Below, piece by piece: positions 9,041-17,871 of a stretch of 64,000 nucleotides of DNA. How positions within the stretch are numbered: the stretch's first letter is position 1; each line of letters begins with the position of its first letter. Under the pieces are notes generated by a model. It saw only the letters and a list, made by a program, of their open reading frames with translations, ran no database searches and was not told where the DNA came from. The translations under genes and the position numbers were made by a program. Source of the stretch: Parafilimonas terrae (lineage in GTDB: Bacteria; Bacteroidota; Bacteroidia; Chitinophagales; Chitinophagaceae); assembly GCF_900115755.1 (NCBI RefSeq), contig NZ_FOXQ01000016.1, positions 35,855-99,854 of the forward strand, written 5' to 3'.

Positions 9041-9859
9041 ATGAATAAGAAAATCCTTTTAACCGCTGCTTGTTTTGTATGTATAATGATTGCTAATGCC
9101 CAGGTAGATTCCACTACTGAGATGACGGCGACGCTCCGCTATGTAGGCGATACAACGAAGCCGCAAGCCACAGAATTTTACAAGCCAGTTCCGCCGGTTG
9201 TGACACCGGGAAAAAATTATGGCGACGCTCCTTCTGACGCTATTGTTTTATTTGATGGTAAAAACCTTGATGCCTGGCACAGTGATAAAGACAGCACCAA
9301 ACCTGCTGAATGGATTGTAAAAGACGGCGCATTTACCGTGAATAAAAAATCGGGCGGCATTATAACCAAGCAACGTTTTGAAGATTACCAGTTGCACATA
9401 GAATGGCGTATTCCAACAGATATACATGGCAGCGGGCAGGCACGCGGCAACAGTGGAATTTTTCTTGCCAATCTCAGCATGGGCGATGAAGGTTATGAGT
9501 TGCAGGTGCTGGATTGCTACAACAATAAAACCTACGTGAATGGCCAAACCGGCGCTATGTATAAGCAAGGAATTCCTTTGGCTAATGCCTGCAAAAAACC
9601 GGGCGAATGGCAAACGTATGATGTTATCTGGCATGCGCCACGTTTTGACGCATCCGGTAATTTAACCGATTCTGCGCATGTTACTGTTTTGCACAACGGC
9701 GTATTGCTGCAGGACAATTTTGCTTTACGCGGTGTTACAAGATATATAGGCCTGCCTTATTATAAAGCGCATGGCCCTTCACCCATTAAATTACAGTCTC
9801 ACGGCGATCCGAGCGAACCGATAAGCTTCAGGAATATCTGGTTAAGGCCGCTGAATTAG
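9041..9859 (+). CDS. Secreted DUF1080 (3-keto-disaccharide hydrolase) protein
   Basis: A 272-residue secreted protein with a signal peptide ending MIANAQ. The mature part is a single DUF1080 (concanavalin-like jelly-roll) domain: it opens with IVLFDGKNLDAWHS at about residue 67, continues through WIVKDGAFTV, then YQLHIEWRIP, NSGIFL and GYELQVLDCYNN, and ends with ISFRNIWLRPL. Members of the family hydrolyse 3-keto-glucosides produced by oxidoreductases such as the gene upstream. The pairing with a Gfo/Idh/MocA enzyme supports a small keto-glycoside pathway. Reaction in this strain is inference. Confidence 0.85.
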   Translation: MNKKILLTAACFVCIMIANAQVDSTTEMTATLRYVGDTTKPQATEFYKPVPPVVTPGKNYGDAPSDAIVLFDGKNLDAWHSDKDSTKPAEWIVKDGAFTVNKKSGGIITKQRFEDYQLHIEWRIPTDIHGSGQARGNSGIFLANLSMGDEGYELQVLDCYNNKTYVNGQTGAMYKQGIPLANACKKPGEWQTYDVIWHAPRFDASGNLTDSAHVTVLHNGVLLQDNFALRGVTRYIGLPYYKAHGPSPIKLQSHGDPSEPISFRNIWLRPLN

Positions 9860-9943
9860 TGAGTAGTGAATTGTGAGTGGTGAATATGGGTACGTGAAAC
9901 GTGGATCGTAGAACGTGAATGAGGAAGGAAACTATTTCTTATA

Positions 9944-9988
9944 AAAATAAAATCCCCGGTGTTTTGAAATGCCGGGGATTTTATTTTT
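9944..9988 (+). terminator. Intrinsic terminator after the DUF1080 gene
   Basis: A strong inverted repeat with arms AAAATAAAATCCCCGG and CCGGGGATTTTATTTT around a 12-13 base loop, about 85 bases after the stop codon. The GC core with flanking A and T runs means it can terminate from either side; it probably serves the plus-strand gene. Confidence 0.8.
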
Positions 9989-10149
9989 GGATATATTAGT
10001 TCGTGGCTCTTACCATCATGTCTTTATAAAAGAACCGGCTTCCCGCTCTTATTTAAAATACTGTTTTTATTTTCAACATTAAATGAATCGCTGGTTGGCT
10101 GGAGTGGGGAATATCAAATGGTGCAGCAGGTTTCTGTTTATGGACTAAA

Positions 10150-10632
10150 TCATATTTCTTTTAAATAATCATTGATTAACTTTAATTCAAAACCTCTTTG
10201 CTGCAAAAAGTCTTTTATTTTTCTCTTTTTAATGAAGATATTTTTCTCGCTTTTCAGGGTAGCCAATTTCTTGCCGGCAACAGTATTAAATGTTTTATTG
10301 TAATCAGTATTTGGTATTGAAGATAATGCTTTGCGAATGCAATAATCGCTGATCCTTTTCTGCCTTAAAGCATACTTTATTTTTTCTTTCCCCCATTGCT
10401 TTATCCTGAATTTGCCACCTGCATAAGCTATGGCGAAACGTTCTTCATTCAAATAATTTTCTTCTATAAGTTGCGTGAGCAATTGCTCAACTTCATTGCG
10501 GTGCAAGCCCAATGAGTATAATTTATCACGCGCTTCGCTGTGGCATCTTTCCTGGTAAGCGCAATAATGTTTTGCTTTTTCCAGGGCAGATTGTAATGTA
10601 TCGTTCATTAAATGTTGAACTATTTTAAACAA
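10150..10632 (-). CDS. recX: RecX family regulatory protein
   Basis: A 160-residue all-helical protein of the RecX family, which binds RecA filaments and limits recombinase activity in the cytoplasm. Visible family features are the three-helix repeats: RCHSEARDKLYSLGL, then NYLNEERFAIAYAGGKFRIKQWGKEKIKYALRQK, then the last repeat ending in ERGFE-like QQRGFELKLINDYL. The start at the second Met (10608) would give a more usual N-terminus and is an alternative. recA is not in the window. Normal length for the family. Confidence 0.85.
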   Translation of the reverse strand: MFKIVQHLMNDTLQSALEKAKHYCAYQERCHSEARDKLYSLGLHRNEVEQLLTQLIEENYLNEERFAIAYAGGKFRIKQWGKEKIKYALRQKRISDYCIRKALSSIPNTDYNKTFNTVAGKKLATLKSEKNIFIKKRKIKDFLQQRGFELKLINDYLKEI

Positions 10633-10659
10633 GTGAATATAATATTTAAAATAAAAAAT

Positions 10660-10667
10660 TAAGTTTG
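10660..10667 (+). promoter_or_regulatory. Promoter-like -7 box (TAAGTTTG)
   Basis: Fits TAnnTTTG and lies 16 bases before the start codon of the small membrane protein, so any transcript leader would be very short. No convincing -33 TTG is present. Confidence 0.4.
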
Positions 10668-10683
10668 TTTTAAATCAACCATC

Positions 10684-10941
10684 ATGAACCAAAATACAAC
10701 TGCTGAAAATTCAACCAATACTGATTTGCTTCAAGAAAACGATCCTTCAAATGGAGGCTATGATAAACCTGTAAAAAAAACAAGGAATATACTTTTTGTA
10801 TTAGCAGCGGTTCAACTGTTGCTCGGAACTCTTATGGCAATGCAGCAATATGGTGTTGCCCGTATTGTTTCTATGGCAATTTATATCGGCGTAGCCACGG
10901 TATTTTTCTTATTAGCATTATTGATCAAAAACAAACCATAA
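10684..10941 (+). CDS. Small two-helix membrane protein, unknown
   Basis: An 85-residue protein not assigned to any family I recognise. The first 35 residues are polar and rich in N, T and E; two hydrophobic segments follow (about residues 37-52 and 57-80) and the chain ends in a positive tail KNKP. Predicted topology is a small inner-membrane protein. It is transcribed away from recX from a compact AT-rich promoter region. Coding status is supported by the ATG, the promoter-like box just upstream and the membrane-protein composition. Confidence 0.6.
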   Translation: MNQNTTAENSTNTDLLQENDPSNGGYDKPVKKTRNILFVLAAVQLLLGTLMAMQQYGVARIVSMAIYIGVATVFFLLALLIKNKP

Positions 10942-11049
10942 CTGCTATAATAACAGCGCCTTCAATTTATGGCGTTTTGGTATTATAGCTATTATTATTG
11001 ATCCTGCCGGTGTGCAGCAATGGAAAGATTCGCAAAAGAATAAATAATG

Positions 11050-13740
11050 TTATTCCAGGTTTGGGCTTAGCCATTTTTCTGCTTCTTCCATGCTCATATT
11101 TTTTCTTTTTGCATAATCTTCCAACTGGTCTTTACCAATTTTTCCAAGCCCGAAATAATGACTTTGCGGATGTGCAAAGTACCAGCCGCAAACAGATGCC
11201 GGCGGATCCATGGCAAGGCTTTCCGTTAGTGTAATGCCAATATTTTCTGTAGCATTTAAAAGATTGAACAATTTTATTTTTTCAGTATGATCGGGGCAGG
11301 CCGGATAACCGGGCGCCGGGCGGATACCGTTATATTTTTCATGAATTAATTCCTCCTTGGAAAACGTTTCATCTTTGTCATAACCCCAATATTCTTTTCT
11401 CACTTTATGATGCAGGCATTCTGCAAAAGCTTCTACCATGCGGTCTGCTAATATCTGCACCATTATTTTGTTATAATCATCATTCTCCGCTGCAAACTTT
11501 TGAATGTGTTGTCTTGCGCCTGAAATAGTAACGGCAAAGGCACCCATGTAATCAGTAACCTCTCCTGCGTATGGGCTTACAAAATCAGCCAGTGAAAAGT
11601 TAAATTGCCCTGCGGCCTTTTTCGATTGCTGTCTTAAAAATTCAAGCTTAACTTCTCCATCTTTTGTTTGTAAGGTAACTGTGTCTTTGTTATTGCTCAT
11701 TGCCGGCCAGAAACCAATTATACCATTAGCCGTGAACCAATGCTCGTCAATTATTTTCTTTAATAAAGCCTGCGCATCATTGTACAGTTTCGTAGCTTCT
11801 GTACCAAAATTTTTATCTGATAATACTGCGGGAAATTTGCCCGGCATTTCCCAGCCAATAAAGAATGGTCCCCAGTCAATATAATCTGCAATGGTAGCAA
11901 GGTCAAAATCTTTAAACACTTTTATGCCATCAACATTAGGTTTGACCGGTGTATAATTTTCACTGTTCAGTTGCTCTTTGTGCACAACCGCTTCTTCATA
12001 ACTGATCAATACTTTATGCGCCTGTTTATTTAAAAACTGTTTGCGCAGCGCTTCATATTCCTTTTGTGTATTGTCTAATAATTCTTCTTTCTGTTTTTTA
12101 TTCAGGAGATTTGTAACCACCGTTACGCTGCGTGATGCATCCAATACGTGAACAACGCCATTATCATATTGCGGTGCAATCTTTACTGCAGTGTGCGTTC
12201 TTGATGTGGTAGCGCCGCCAATTAATAAAGGCTGCTGCATATTGCGGCGTTTCATTTCGTGCGCCACGTGCACCATTTCATCCAATGAAGGTGTTATTAA
12301 TCCGCTTAAGCCTATTATATCAACGTTTTCTTTTATGGCGGTGTCTAAAATTTTATCCGCCGGAACCATCACACCCAAATCAATCACATCATATCCATTA
12401 CAACCCAGCACAACGCCAACGATATTTTTACCAATATCATGCACATCGCCCTTAACGGTTGCCATAAGAACACGGGGCGCATTGCCGTTTCCGGGCTGCG
12501 GGTTATTCTTCTTTTCTTCTTCAATGAACGGTGTTAAGTAGGCAACACTTTTTTTCATCACCCTTGCGCTTTTTACTACCTGCGGCAAAAACATTTTACC
12601 GCTTCCGAATAAATCACCCACAACGTTCATCCCATCCATCAGCGGGCCTTCAATTACGGTTAAAGGTTTCGGATATTTTTGTCTTGCCTCTTCGGTATCC
12701 GCTTCAATAAAATCTGTAATACCGTTTACAAGCGAATGTTTCAGCCTTTCTTCAACAGGTGTGTTGCGCCAGGCATCATCTTTCTTTTCTTCCTTTCCTT
12801 TGCGTTTAACGGTGTCTGCAAAAGCAATCAGTTTTTCAGTGGCTTCGTTATTATCATTATTGTGATTAAGAATAACATCTTCACATAGTTTTTTTAATCC
12901 AGGCTCAATTTCATCGTACACCACCAATTGCCCTGCATTTACAATGCCCATATCCATGCCTGCTTTGATGGCGTAATACAGAAATACGCTATGCATGGCT
13001 TCACGCACATGATCGTTACCGCGAAAGGAGAATGAAAGATTACTTACACCGCCACTCACTTTTGTGAGGGGCATTTTTTGTTTAATGATGCGGGTGGCTT
13101 CTATAAAATCTACGCCGTAATTATTATGTTCTTCAAGGCCGGTTGCAATGGCAAATATATTGGGGTCGAAAATAATATCCTGCGGATCATAACCCACTTT
13201 TTCTGTAAGAATGTTGTACGCCCTTTCGCTGAAGCTTACTCTTTTTTCCAATGTATCTGCCTGGCCGTTTTCATCAAAAGCCATTACCACTACTGCTGCG
13301 CCATACATTTTACAGGTTTCGGCCTGGCGTATAAATTTTTCTTCGCCTTCTTTTAATGAAATGGAATTTACAATACACTTGCCCTGCACGCATTTTAAGC
13401 CTGCTTCAATAATCTCAAACTTTGATGAATCTATCATTATTGGAATGCGGGCAATATCAGGCTCGCTTTGCAGCAGGTTTAAAAAAGTTGTCATTGCCTG
13501 AACGCCATCCAGCAATGCATCATCCATGTTTACATCCAATACCTGTGCGCCGTTTTCCACCTGTTGCCTTGCAACGCTTAACGCTTCTTCATATTTGTTT
13601 TCACGAACTAACCTTGCAAACTTTTTTGAACCTGTTACGTTTGTGCGTTCACCAATATTTACAAAATTTGATTCGGGCCTGATGGTCAAAGATTCCAAAC
13701 CCGCGAGCCGCATGTAGGGCTTAATAATATTCTCACTCAT
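11050..13740 (-). CDS. metH: Cobalamin-dependent methionine synthase, C-terminal subunit (pterin, B12 and reactivation domains)
   Basis: An 896-residue protein equal to the last three modules of MetH. It starts with the pterin-binding domain ([17 protein letters not shown] near residue 25, later [12 protein letters not shown]), continues with the B12 cap and Rossmann domain carrying the cobalamin-ligand motif [11 protein letters not shown], and ends with the AdoMet-dependent reactivation domain ([15 protein letters not shown] and a late [12 protein letters not shown]). It transfers a methyl group from methyltetrahydrofolate via cobalamin to homocysteine. The homocysteine-binding module is encoded separately upstream, so both must interact. 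The start codon overlaps the end of the nuclease-like gene by eight bases. Confidence 0.95.
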   Translation of the reverse strand: MSENIIKPYMRLAGLESLTIRPESNFVNIGERTNVTGSKKFARLVRENKYEEALSVARQQVENGAQVLDVNMDDALLDGVQAMTTFLNLLQSEPDIARIPIMIDSSKFEIIEAGLKCVQGKCIVNSISLKEGEEKFIRQAETCKMYGAAVVVMAFDENGQADTLEKRVSFSERAYNILTEKVGYDPQDIIFDPNIFAIATGLEEHNNYGVDFIEATRIIKQKMPLTKVSGGVSNLSFSFRGNDHVREAMHSVFLYYAIKAGMDMGIVNAGQLVVYDEIEPGLKKLCEDVILNHNNDNNEATEKLIAFADTVKRKGKEEKKDDAWRNTPVEERLKHSLVNGITDFIEADTEEARQKYPKPLTVIEGPLMDGMNVVGDLFGSGKMFLPQVVKSARVMKKSVAYLTPFIEEEKKNNPQPGNGNAPRVLMATVKGDVHDIGKNIVGVVLGCNGYDVIDLGVMVPADKILDTAIKENVDIIGLSGLITPSLDEMVHVAHEMKRRNMQQPLLIGGATTSRTHTAVKIAPQYDNGVVHVLDASRSVTVVTNLLNKKQKEELLDNTQKEYEALRKQFLNKQAHKVLISYEEAVVHKEQLNSENYTPVKPNVDGIKVFKDFDLATIADYIDWGPFFIGWEMPGKFPAVLSDKNFGTEATKLYNDAQALLKKIIDEHWFTANGIIGFWPAMSNNKDTVTLQTKDGEVKLEFLRQQSKKAAGQFNFSLADFVSPYAGEVTDYMGAFAVTISGARQHIQKFAAENDDYNKIMVQILADRMVEAFAECLHHKVRKEYWGYDKDETFSKEELIHEKYNGIRPAPGYPACPDHTEKIKLFNLLNATENIGITLTESLAMDPPASVCGWYFAHPQSHYFGLGKIGKDQLEDYAKRKNMSMEEAEKWLSPNLE

Positions 13741-14818
13741 GCAATGTTATTTTATATTCTACTTCAGATTCCATTAATTGCTGAAGCTCCTTTTTGTCTG
13801 GTAAATAGATCTTGTATTTACTTGTAAAAATTTGATTGTTGTTTTTGGGTAACGTGTATTTTACTATACTTTCTTTTTTGTTCTTACAAAGAATAATTCC
13901 GATTGTTTTGTTTTCTGTAGCTTCTTTTATTTCTTTATCGAAATAGTTTACATACATCTGCATTTGCCCGATGTCTGCATGTTTTAATTCCCCAATTTTA
14001 AGATCGATCAAAATAAAGCATCTTAATATACGATGATAGAAAACAAGATCGATGTGATAATGATCTTCCTCAAGTGTTATTCTGTATTGCCTTCCAACAA
14101 AAAGAAAGCCTTTTCCGAGCTCTTTTAAAAAGTCTTCGAGCTTTGATATAATGGCTGTTTCAAACTCGCTTTCGCTGTAAGATTCATGTTCTGCTAACGA
14201 AAGAAATTCTAAAATGTAAGGATCTTTAATTGCATCACTCGCAGATTTTATTACTTGCCCCTTTAAACTAAGTTCTTTTACTTTCTTTTTATTTCTGCTT
14301 AAAGCAAGCCTTTCATATAATGCACTGTCGTATTGTCTTTTTAGTTCTCTTAAACTCCAGCCTTCATTTATAGATTCTATTTCATAGAATTTTCTTTCTT
14401 GTTCGTTTTCTATACGCATTAAGAAAATATAGTGCGACCAACTTAATTTAAAAGTAGAAGTGGAAGATTTCCGAGACACTGTCTCGGATTTTGAAGCATT
14501 TGATAAACCCGGAACCAATTTCCGAGACACTGTCTCGGAAATTGAGTATACAAGATAAAACCTGCGCATATACTCAAGATTATCTACAGAAAAACCACGG
14601 CCAAATATTGCAGTTAATTTCTTTGATAAAGAGGGTAAAGTTTTGTTTGCATACGTAGCCCTGGATTTTCCCTGCTGTTCATATTCTACTATTAGTTTCC
14701 CAATGTTATAATAGGTTTCAACAAGGGCAGTATTTATTGATTGCAGAACATGCTCTCTTGAAGCCTCAATAAGAATTTTTATATTCTTGAAAAGGGATTG
14801 GGAATTTATGATAGCCAT
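13733..14818 (-). CDS. YhcG/DUF1016 family PDDEXK nuclease-like protein
   Basis: A 361-residue member of the YhcG (DUF1016) family. The N-terminal DUF1016_N helical region includes [19 protein letters not shown], and the C-terminal PDDEXK-like domain includes the strand pair [20 protein letters not shown] with the acidic and Lys residues expected for this nuclease fold. Its cellular role is poorly known. Unusually it lies between the two halves of metH: 3 bases after the upstream half and overlapping the downstream half by 8 bases, so it is probably cotranscribed with them. In the linker it carries two in-frame copies of SETVSRK, each encoded by a near-perfect DNA palindrome, which lie just before the conserved LSWSHY motif. 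Confidence 0.88.
   Translation of the reverse strand: MAIINSQSLFKNIKILIEASREHVLQSINTALVETYYNIGKLIVEYEQQGKSRATYANKTLPSLSKKLTAIFGRGFSVDNLEYMRRFYLVYSISETVSRKLVPGLSNASKSETVSRKSSTSTFKLSWSHYIFLMRIENEQERKFYEIESINEGWSLRELKRQYDSALYERLALSRNKKKVKELSLKGQVIKSASDAIKDPYILEFLSLAEHESYSESEFETAIISKLEDFLKELGKGFLFVGRQYRITLEEDHYHIDLVFYHRILRCFILIDLKIGELKHADIGQMQMYVNYFDKEIKEATENKTIGIILCKNKKESIVKYTLPKNNNQIFTSKYKIYLPDKKELQQLMESEVEYKITLHE
14470..14488. repeat. Palindromic element, copy 1, inside the YhcG gene
   Basis: A 19-base inverted repeat with 9-base arms (TCCGAGACA and its complement) around one central base. On the coding strand it encodes part of SETVSRK. Identical core to the copy 34 bases away. Confidence 0.85.
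14517..14543. repeat. Palindromic element, copy 2, inside the YhcG gene
   Basis: A 27-base inverted repeat with perfect 13-base arms (AATTTCCGAGACA and its complement) around one central base, sharing its central 17 bases with copy 1. In frame, it again encodes SETVSRK. It could fold as a strong hairpin in mRNA or act as a protein-binding palindrome. Confidence 0.85.
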
Positions 14819-14821
14819 ATA

Positions 14822-15841
14822 TTAAGCATAAATATTTTCAACAACAGGCAATGTTCTGGGCTGAATTTTTTTTACGTGCTCTGCTATTGATCGTATATGG
14901 TCGGGTGTTGTACCGCAACAACCGCCAACAATATTTACAAATCCTTCTTTTGCCCAGTCTTCAATAAAGCAGGCCGTTTCTTCGGGCTGTTCATCATATT
15001 CTCCCATGGCGTTTGGCAAACCTGCATTCGGATAGGCAGAAACATAACAGGAAGCCAGTTGGGATAACTCTTCAATGTGTGACCGCATTTCTTTTGCGCC
15101 CAATGCACAATTTAAACCGACGCTTAACGGCTTTGCATGCGCAACGGAATTATAAAATGCTTCCAGCGTTTGCCCGCTTAAAGTTCTGCCGCTGGCATCA
15201 GTTATAGTGCCGCTGATCATGATTGGTAATGATGCTTTCTTCTCATCTCTGAAATATTTTTTAATAGCAAATATTGCTGCCTTTGCATTCAAAGTATCAA
15301 AAATGGTTTCAATTAAGAGCAGGTCAACACCGCCTTCTGCCAAACCTTTTACCTGCTCATAATAAGCCTCCACGGCTTCATCGAAAGTTAAGGCGCGGAA
15401 ACCTGGATTATTTACATCGGGAGAAAGCGATAATGTTTTATTCATGGGCCCTATGGCGCCGGCAACAAAGCGGTTGACGGTTGGCGGTTGAGAGCTGGCC
15501 GAAAATTCTTCAACGGCTTCCCTCGCAATTTTTGCGGCTTCAAAATTTATTTCATAAGCCAATGATTGCATATTATAATCTGCAAGTGAAACCCGTTGTG
15601 CATTGAACGTGTTTGTTTCAATAATGTCTGCACCGGCTTCAAGGTATTCTTTATGGATGGCTTTAATAATTTGCGGCTGCGTTAAACAAAGCAGATCATT
15701 ATTGCCTTTTATGTCCGAACCCCAGTCTTTAAAACGTTCGCCGCGGTAATCTGTTTCTGATAATTTATAACGCTGTATCATAGTGCCCATGGCGCCATCA
15801 ATTATTAAGATGCGTTGATTTAAAAGTTCTTTAATGTTCAT
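14822..15841 (-). CDS. metH: Methionine synthase homocysteine-binding subunit (MetH N-terminal module)
   Basis: A homocysteine S-methyltransferase domain protein. I take the ATG at 15841 as the start because the conserved beginning [21 protein letters not shown] follows; an upstream in-frame ATG at 15892 would add 17 residues encoded by repeat DNA. Zinc-ligand cysteines are visible in GLNCALGA and in [10 protein letters not shown] near the C-terminus, and ETNTFNAQ matches the family core. It supplies the homocysteine site for the C-terminal MetH subunit encoded two genes downstream. Splitting of metH is common in Bacteroidota; the intervening gene is not. Confidence 0.92.
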   Translation of the reverse strand: MNIKELLNQRILIIDGAMGTMIQRYKLSETDYRGERFKDWGSDIKGNNDLLCLTQPQIIKAIHKEYLEAGADIIETNTFNAQRVSLADYNMQSLAYEINFEAAKIAREAVEEFSASSQPPTVNRFVAGAIGPMNKTLSLSPDVNNPGFRALTFDEAVEAYYEQVKGLAEGGVDLLLIETIFDTLNAKAAIFAIKKYFRDEKKASLPIMISGTITDASGRTLSGQTLEAFYNSVAHAKPLSVGLNCALGAKEMRSHIEELSQLASCYVSAYPNAGLPNAMGEYDEQPEETACFIEDWAKEGFVNIVGGCCGTTPDHIRSIAEHVKKIQPRTLPVVENIYA

Positions 15842-15848
15842 ACAGGAT

Positions 15849-15949
15849 GATTTGAAATTGAAACCACAGATGCCATTAGCACTGCAGTACAAGGGAGTGA
15901 CACAACGAAACTCAACCGGAGTTCATTGGCCGGCAACCAAAAAATAATC
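15849..15949 (+). repeat. Dispersed intergenic repeat, copy A, in the metH leader
   Basis: About 100 bases that align with 8780-8879 (see the copy there). Here it ends eight bases from the metH N-terminal start codon, so it would be transcribed in antisense orientation relative to copy B as part of the metH 5' untranslated region. It is not a recognisable cobalamin or SAM riboswitch. Confidence 0.55.
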
Positions 15950-16045
15950 TGAATTATAAACGTAGGGAAACTTAATAGTGAAGTTTGTGCGTTTATTAGT
16001 TCTGAATTTTTAAGGCCGAACAATAAACAAATCCGCCTTGTGGTG

Positions 16046-16076
16046 CAAAAGTAATCAAGAAATTATTATAAACAAA
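16046..16076 (-). promoter_or_regulatory. Promoter for the metH operon
   Basis: On the minus strand, TTTG (16076-16073), a 19-base spacer and TACTTTTG (16053-16046) match the Bacteroidota -33/-7 promoter. It would give a leader of about 200 bases that includes repeat copy A. Confidence 0.6.
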
Positions 16077-16191
16077 CTGGTGAAATTTTGTTAAAGAATT
16101 GTGGCTAAATTTTTAACATGTATAGAACATTATACAAGAATTATTTTAAGACTTTTGTAAGCATTCCAAGCAACGTAAGTACACACGCAGC

Positions 16192-17133
16192 ATGATGAGA
16201 AAATGGTTTCTTGCATTCCTCATATTGTTTATTGAGTTTAATTTAAAAGCGCAGGATCCTACAATAACGATTCTTAAAACCGAAGCAGGCCGCACTATTA
16301 AAAAGGATGTGCCTGATACACTTAAGAAGAAATGGATAAAAGGCGGCATGTTTAATTTAAACGTGGCGCAAAGTGCTTTAAAAGACTGGGCCGCAGGCGG
16401 TGATAATTTCTCCGTGACCATGAATATGTATGCTAATGCCCATGCCTTTTATAAAAAAAATAAGGTAACCTGGGATAATAATCTTGATATAAATATCGGC
16501 TACATTCATACAACCACTTTAGGCACACGTAAAAGTGATGACCGGCTTGATTTTTTATCAAAGCTTGGATATTACCTGGGTTCTAAAGTTTCTGTTACGG
16601 GCTTATTTAGTTTGCGAACGCAGTTTTTTGACGGATATACTTATGCAAACCCCGAGTATCCTGTGTTTTCTTCAACTGCATTTTCGCCAGGCTATGTTTT
16701 ATTTAGCCCGGGGTTTGATTATAAGCCGGTAAAAAACCTGTCTATATTCGTTTCGCCCGTATCATCAAGATGGATTGTAATGCTGAACCCAACACTTTCA
16801 AAAATTGGAGCTTACGGCGTTGACAGCGGCAAGCATTTTTTAAGCCAGGTGGGTGCTTTTGGAACAATTATTTTCAACAGCAATTTCACTAAAACTATAA
16901 CCTATAATTCAAGGATAGACCTGTTTTCAAATTATGAGCACAACCCTTTTAATGTGGATGTATATATGACGAATTTATTTGCAGCCAAGTTCAGTAAAAA
17001 ATTTGCAGTAACGTGGAATGTGGATATGATATATGATGACGATGTACGCGTATTCGGCCCCAAAGCAAATTCGCCGCGATTGCAGTTAAAATCAGTTATT
17101 GGCATTGGTGTTTTAATAAAGGTAGGAACATAG
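16192..17133 (+). CDS. DUF3078 outer-membrane-like protein
   Basis: A 313-residue exported protein: signal peptide ending NLKAQ, then the DUF3078 pattern with WIKGGMFNLNVAQSALKDWAAGGDN at about residues 49-73 (key residues N, Q, W, GG) and many alternating aromatic strands (FSPGFDYKP, SSRWIVMLNP). The composition suggests an outer-membrane beta barrel. Function of the family is not known. It is transcribed divergently from the metH operon. Confidence 0.8.
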   Translation: MMRKWFLAFLILFIEFNLKAQDPTITILKTEAGRTIKKDVPDTLKKKWIKGGMFNLNVAQSALKDWAAGGDNFSVTMNMYANAHAFYKKNKVTWDNNLDINIGYIHTTTLGTRKSDDRLDFLSKLGYYLGSKVSVTGLFSLRTQFFDGYTYANPEYPVFSSTAFSPGYVLFSPGFDYKPVKNLSIFVSPVSSRWIVMLNPTLSKIGAYGVDSGKHFLSQVGAFGTIIFNSNFTKTITYNSRIDLFSNYEHNPFNVDVYMTNLFAAKFSKKFAVTWNVDMIYDDDVRVFGPKANSPRLQLKSVIGIGVLIKVGT

Positions 17134-17151
17134 CAGCGCTGCATTTATTAC

Positions 17152-17751
17152 TCATATAGTCTGCTCATTGTCTTCAACCAGTGATGCCGTAATTTCATTC
17201 AATTTCTTTATTCTTTCCTTTAGCCCGCTTTGAATATTGTTTCTTATTGTATTAAGATTGTTGGTAAGGCTTTCAATTTCTTCGGGCAGTACTTCGTTAA
17301 AAAACTCCTTTAACCTTCTTGCCAGTGTGGGCGATTTGCCATTGGTTGAAATGGCAATTTTTACATCGCCTTTGGTGACAACAGAACCCAGATAAAAATC
17401 GCACAGCGAAGGCTTGTCAGCGGCATTCAGCAACTTGCCTTTTTGTTTTGCATCTTTTCTTATACGTTCTGCCAGATCAATATCATTTACTGCCGCTATA
17501 ATTAAATCGCTGTTATCTAATAATTCAGGATGATACGATGTTTGTATTAGCTGCACATGCTTATGTTTGAAAGCAAGTTCACGTACTCCTTTTTTAATAA
17601 AACTGGCAGCCACAGTAACATTCGCTGCGGGTGAATTATGTAAAACGGTATTGAGTTTTTCATAGCCAATTTCTCCGGCGCCTATTATAAGCACGCGCAA
17701 TTCTTCAAGCTTGAAGAATACCGGGAAGAGATTGTTTTTATCAGCGCTCAT
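17152..17751 (-). CDS. Precorrin-2 dehydrogenase / sirohydrochlorin ferrochelatase (CysG N-terminal type)
   Basis: A 199-residue protein matching the N-terminal CysG module or yeast Met8: FPVFFKLEELRVLIIGAGEIGYEKL is the NAD-binding fold, and the motif DFYLGSVVTKGDVKIAISTNGKSPTLARRLK (shown here in part by GDVKIAISTNGKSP) is diagnostic. It oxidises precorrin-2 and inserts iron to make siroheme, the cofactor of the sulfite reductase encoded just upstream. Last gene of the cobA-cysJ-cysI run, separated from cysI by about 120 bases. Confidence 0.9.
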   Translation of the reverse strand: MSADKNNLFPVFFKLEELRVLIIGAGEIGYEKLNTVLHNSPAANVTVAASFIKKGVRELAFKHKHVQLIQTSYHPELLDNSDLIIAAVNDIDLAERIRKDAKQKGKLLNAADKPSLCDFYLGSVVTKGDVKIAISTNGKSPTLARRLKEFFNEVLPEEIESLTNNLNTIRNNIQSGLKERIKKLNEITASLVEDNEQTI

Positions 17752-17871
17752 AAATATTCTTTTATTCTTTTAAAAAAAATTGAGCCAGGCCGACGAGAAA
17801 GAACCTGCAAAAAAATTGTTTGAAAATTGTAAGCGGTTCCTGCATTCGCCGGCTGGCGCCGGAATAAGTTG

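Noticed and set aside
9248..9634. A 128-codon minus-strand ORF inside the DUF1080 gene
   Set aside because: Antisense to a well-supported domain protein; composition is not protein-like and there is no start context.
15838..16023. A 61-codon minus-strand ORF overlapping the metH leader
   Set aside because: Most of it is the dispersed repeat copy A; the same kind of frame arises from repeat DNA, so it is not taken as a gene.
15842..16045. A cobalamin or SAM riboswitch in the metH leader
   Set aside because: No B12-box or S-box core was recognisable; the leader is mostly repeat copy A.
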